This document shows, in pieces, positions 5,266 through 6,947 of a stretch of DNA of 6,947 nucleotides. Position 1 is the first letter of the stretch, and every line of letters begins with the position of its first letter. Origin of the DNA: Planctomycetota bacterium (lineage in GTDB: Bacteria; Planctomycetota; DG-23; SLPQ01). The stretch is from the NCBI GenBank assembly GCA_021160625.1, contig JAGHCE010000237.1:1-6947 (forward strand), given 5' to 3'. A program made the translations under genes and the position numbers. The notes beneath the pieces were generated by a model. It did not search any database, was not told where the DNA came from, and saw only the letters and a list, made by a program, of their open reading frames with translations.

Positions 5266-5748
5266 ATGAAGACCTTCAAAGATAACGCGGGGCGTACCTG
5301 GACTGTGCAGATTGACGTAGCCGCCATTAAGCGCGTGAGATCGCTTCTTGATGTTGACCTCTTGGACGCTGTCGAGGGGAGCCTCCTCGAACGCCTGGTA
5401 ACCGACCCGGTGCTTCTCTGCGACGTGATCTACGTCGTATGCAAGCCGGAGGCCGACGCGGGAGGCATCACTGACGAGGACTTTGGCAGGGCCATGGCCG
5501 GCGACGCGGTTGAACACGCGACGACGGCGCTTCTGGAGGACCTGACCGATTTTTTCCCTTTGGCGAGGCGGCGCCTTCTGAAGAAAGCGCTCGCCAAGCT
5601 GAGGGACCTCGAGGCGAGGGCGCTCGAAGTGGCCGAGACGAGGCTCGACAGCCCCGAACTCGAGGCCGAGATGCAGGCGGCGCTGGCGAGTATTGGAAGC
5701 TCATCTGGCAGTTCGCTGGAATCGTCGGAGTCGACCCAGGCCCCTTAA
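5266..5748 (+). CDS. Phage tail assembly chaperone, first frame (gpG-like)
   Basis: A 160-residue protein in the position of lambda gpG, between tail tube and tape measure. Such proteins bind the tape measure during tail assembly and are not kept in the virion. The N-terminus (KTFKDNAGRTWTVQIDVAAIKRVR, split) and the middle (GDAVEHATTALLEDLTDFFPLARRRLL) look like a conserved fold, followed by a long charged helix (residues about 98-143). The last residues (GSSSGSSLESSESTQAP) are low-complexity and look like an out-of-frame reading, because the -1 frame from about 5691 encodes conserved sequence. GGAGG within a small hairpin supports the start. The frame is GC-rich at third positions up to about 5690, so it is truly coded until then. 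A -1 shift there would fuse it to the downstream piece. Confidence 0.75.
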   Translation: MKTFKDNAGRTWTVQIDVAAIKRVRSLLDVDLLDAVEGSLLERLVTDPVLLCDVIYVVCKPEADAGGITDEDFGRAMAGDAVEHATTALLEDLTDFFPLARRRLLKKALAKLRDLEARALEVAETRLDSPELEAEMQAALASIGSSSGSSLESSESTQAP

Positions 5749-5978
5749 CGCTCAGGGAACTCCTCTGGATGGGGGAGGCCAGGAGCAAGGAGGCGTGGGC
5801 ACATACGTCGGCGGTTCTTGCGATGACGGCAAATATCAATCGCGACCCGAAGAGGACAAAGGCGTTTAAGCCCGCTGACTTCAACCCGTACGAGGTCGCA
5901 AAACAGAAGGCCGTAACGGGCAAAGCGGATATCTCGGTTCTTAAGGACGTTTTTGTGAAGAAGGAGGACGGTAAATGA
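5691..5978 (+). CDS. Tail assembly chaperone extension in the -1 frame (gpT-like)
   Basis: From about 5691 the -1 frame reads WKLIWQFAGIVGVDPGPL, then TLRELLWMGEARSKEAWAHTS, LAMTANINRDPKR and ADFNPYEVAKQ. The 'G-x-x-P...LT-x-x-EL' pattern is typical of tail assembly chaperone C-terminal domains. The first standard start in this frame is ATG 5769, which would cut the domain in half and has only a poor ribosome binding site. The likely product is therefore a -1 frameshift fusion with the 5266 gene, as in lambda gpG-T, although no classical slippery heptamer is seen at 5680-5700. If ATG 5769 is used instead, the protein is 69 residues. The stop TGA (5976-5978) overlaps the next ATG as ATGA. Confidence 0.6.
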   Translation, partial: YWKLIWQFAGIVGVDPGPLTLRELLWMGEARSKEAWAHTSAVLAMTANINRDPKRTKAFKPADFNPYEVAKQKAVTGKADISVLKDVFVKKEDGK

Positions 5979-6322
5979 ACGCGAATGAAACGGTGGAACT
6001 CGTCTGGTTGGCACTGAACTCACCTGTAGGCTACATGGCGGCAGCGGGGATCTTGCTCTGGCTCTTGAACCGCCTCTACGCGGAGAAACCGGCGTGGGCC
6101 GCCTACGAGGGGACGATCATCTCAGGCATAAAGTTCGCCGAGAAGGAGATCCCCGACGGCACGGAGAACTCCGGTTTGGAGCGCCTCGACCTGGCCTTGA
6201 AATACGTTCTAAACGTCTACGAAGCCCTCCGGGGCAAGCGGGCTTCCGGCGCGACGGAGGCAGATCTTAAGGAAGGCATCCAGATCGTCCACAACAGGCT
6301 CGAAGTGGCGGGGACATTATGA
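5975..6322 (+). CDS. Holin-like phage membrane protein
   Basis: A 115-residue protein with one membrane segment near the N-terminus (about residues 16-34, GYMAAAGILLWLLNRLY) and a soluble, charged C-terminal half (FAEKEIPDGTENSGLERLDLALKYVLN, then ADLKEGIQIVHNRL). This layout resembles the phage holin superfamily 6 (LLH-like), where a single transmembrane helix is followed by 'AEK...GxxKLxxALxYV'. Holins permeabilise the inner membrane to time lysis. AAGGAGG ahead of the ATG and the ATGA overlap with the preceding frame support the start and suggest translational coupling. Its place between tail chaperone and tape measure is unusual for a lysis gene. A small structural membrane protein remains possible. 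Confidence 0.6.
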   Translation: MNANETVELVWLALNSPVGYMAAAGILLWLLNRLYAEKPAWAAYEGTIISGIKFAEKEIPDGTENSGLERLDLALKYVLNVYEALRGKRASGATEADLKEGIQIVHNRLEVAGTL

Positions 6323-6324
6323 TC

Positions 6325-6425
6325 AGACTGTCAGACTTCAGGCCTTCAGACTATCAGGAACAGCGTCGGGCGAAGGCCGACACCGCTTGGCTTGACAGCC
6401 TGACAGCCTTGAGCCTGAAAGCCTG
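6325..6425. repeat. Octamer-array inverted-repeat element, copy D (short form)
   Basis: The left arm (6325-6358) has units AGACTGTC, a 7-mer AGACTTC, AGGCCTTC, AGACTATC and a final AGG. The right arm (6391-6425) is CTT followed by GACAGCCT, GACAGCCT, a 7-mer TGAGCCT, GAAAGCCT and G. The unit lengths from the inner end, 3-8-8-7-8, are the same as in the gene-carrying copy C. The loop holds GTCGG...CCGAC (6364-6380), matching the spacer of copy B. The element starts two bases after the TGA of the holin-like gene and ends just before the AAGGAG of the next gene. Confidence 0.85.
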
Positions 6426-6443
6426 TGCGAAGGAGCGGAGCGA

Positions 6444-6797
6444 ATGAGCGCAATTGTGACGCTAGTTGTTGCGATCCTTCGTGCGTTCCTGCCCGCGCTC
6501 GTGAGGGAGTCGAAAGACACCTCTGAAGAGGGCAGGAGCGCCCCCGCACTTTCAAAGAGGCTCCGCGACCGCGTCAGGCGAACCTGGGGCACCGGGCGCC
6601 TGTGGCCGCTTGTGCCTATTGTCGTGTGTCTCTTCTCCGGCTGCGCCACGCGGACGATCTACGTGCCTGACGGAACACCCGTCCGCCTGCGGGAAACGGT
6701 CCGGAGCGCCAAGGTCTGGGTCCTGGACAGCAATGGCCAGCCCATGGACCTGCCTGATGGTTGGTACGTCCTGCCAGACCCGGGCGAGGAAGAGTAA
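6444..6797 (+). CDS. Membrane/lipoprotein, possible spanin component
   Basis: A 117-residue protein with two hydrophobic stretches: residues 3-20 (AIVTLVVAILRAFLPALV) and 53-66, which ends in a lipobox-like LFSGC (Cys67). After the Cys comes a short Pro/Asp-rich tail (TIYVPDGTPVRLRETV, then MDLPDGWYVLPDPGEEE). A small outer-membrane lipoprotein beside a holin-like gene is what an Rz1-type o-spanin would look like. The oddity is the N-terminal helix in the same frame as an internal lipobox: either this is one two-helix protein, or a separate lipoprotein starts internally at a GTG (residue 57 or 61). AAGGAG eight bases before ATG 6444 supports the annotated start. The RBS and start region (23 bases) is almost identical to that of the tail tube gene. 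The function is inferred from layout. Confidence 0.55.
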   Translation: MSAIVTLVVAILRAFLPALVRESKDTSEEGRSAPALSKRLRDRVRRTWGTGRLWPLVPIVVCLFSGCATRTIYVPDGTPVRLRETVRSAKVWVLDSNGQPMDLPDGWYVLPDPGEEE

Positions 6798-6800
6798 CAG

Positions 6801-6947
6801 GTGGCATCGGCGCGAGACATCAGGGCAGGGGCAGCCTACATCGAGCTCTACACGAAGGACAGTGCTCTCGTCCGCGGCCTCGCGCGTGCGCAGAGAAAGC
6901 TCAAGGCCTTCGGAGCATCCGCCCGCAGGATGGGGATGGGACTGGCC
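6801..6947 (+). CDS. Phage tape measure protein, N-terminus (partial)
   Basis: The frame opens with GTG at 6801, three bases after the previous stop, with GAGGAAG upstream, and stays open to the window edge (49 codons). The sequence VASARDIRAGAAYIELYTKD followed by RGLARAQRKLKAFGASARRMG is the standard opening of many tape measure proteins: a small helical N-terminus with 'AY-x-E-x-Y-x-KD' and 'L-x-x-AQ-x-KL-x-x-FG'. Tape measures set tail length and are assembled with the chaperone encoded at 5266. The rest of the gene lies beyond the window. Confidence 0.85.
   Translation, partial: MASARDIRAGAAYIELYTKDSALVRGLARAQRKLKAFGASARRMGMGLA

Noticed and set aside
4427..5269. Long plus-strand open frame of 280 codons across tail tube and element C
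   Set aside because: It is a shadow of the tail tube gene and the antisense four-helix-bundle gene. Composition is Arg/His/Pro/Ser-rich, there is no ribosome binding site, and the frame runs across two real genes.
5550..5556. TTTTTTC in frame as T TTT TTC, a textbook -1 slippery heptamer in the tail chaperone gene
   Set aside because: A slip here would enter the -1 frame about 140 bases too early. The original frame from 5557 to 5690 has clear GC-rich third positions and a sensible helical protein, while the -1 frame there looks like a shadow. It is probably coincidental, although minor slippage cannot be excluded.

Overview
The window is a rearranged prophage or phage-derived late operon from a GC-rich bacterium. 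The chromosome type looks like an uncultivated planctomycete-like or similar lineage. That is an inference from gene style only (PEGA-domain secreted proteins, a four-helix-bundle gene, GC-rich codons, strong GGAG-type ribosome binding sites); no ribosomal or housekeeping marker is present.

Plus-strand phage genes run left to right. They are a possible tail end of an upstream gene (1-104), a small gene in the gpW position (105-302), a lambda-type portal gene (from 409), a tail tube gene (4359-4802), a tail assembly chaperone with a probable -1 frameshift extension (5266-5748 and about 5691-5978), a holin-like gene (5975-6322), a lipoprotein/spanin-like gene (6444-6797) and the first 49 codons of a tape measure gene (6801-end). 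The portal frame keeps only about 236 phage-like codons and then runs into foreign DNA. The rest of the portal, the protease, the capsid and the head-tail connector genes are absent, so this locus cannot build a head by itself.

The gap from about 1117 to 4141 is filled by a minus-strand island. It holds a two-membrane-segment small protein (1117-1401), a secreted PEGA/NTF2-like protein (1653-2756), a secreted beta-sandwich protein (2826-3713), and, at the right edge, the decayed C-terminal piece of an IS3-family transposase (3869-4141). A good sigma70-like promoter in the terminal repeats of the IS remnant points into the island operon.

The most unusual structure is a family of four intergenic elements (302-393, 4213-4332, 4810-5243, 6325-6425). 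Each is a pair of roughly 30-35 nt arms built from about four head-to-tail octamers (AGRCTRTC on the left, its complement GAYAGYCT on the right), so the whole element can fold as a long imperfect hairpin. Every copy sits between a phage stop codon (intact or inferred) and the ribosome binding site of the next gene. One copy carries, in its loop, an antisense gene for a four-helix-bundle protein of the 23S rRNA intervening-sequence/Avd-like family, whose stop codon lies inside the arm. Three copies are bracketed by ATGA, as if inserted into ATGA stop/start overlaps. I read this as a mobile or amplified family with one gene-carrying member and three short, possibly non-autonomous members.
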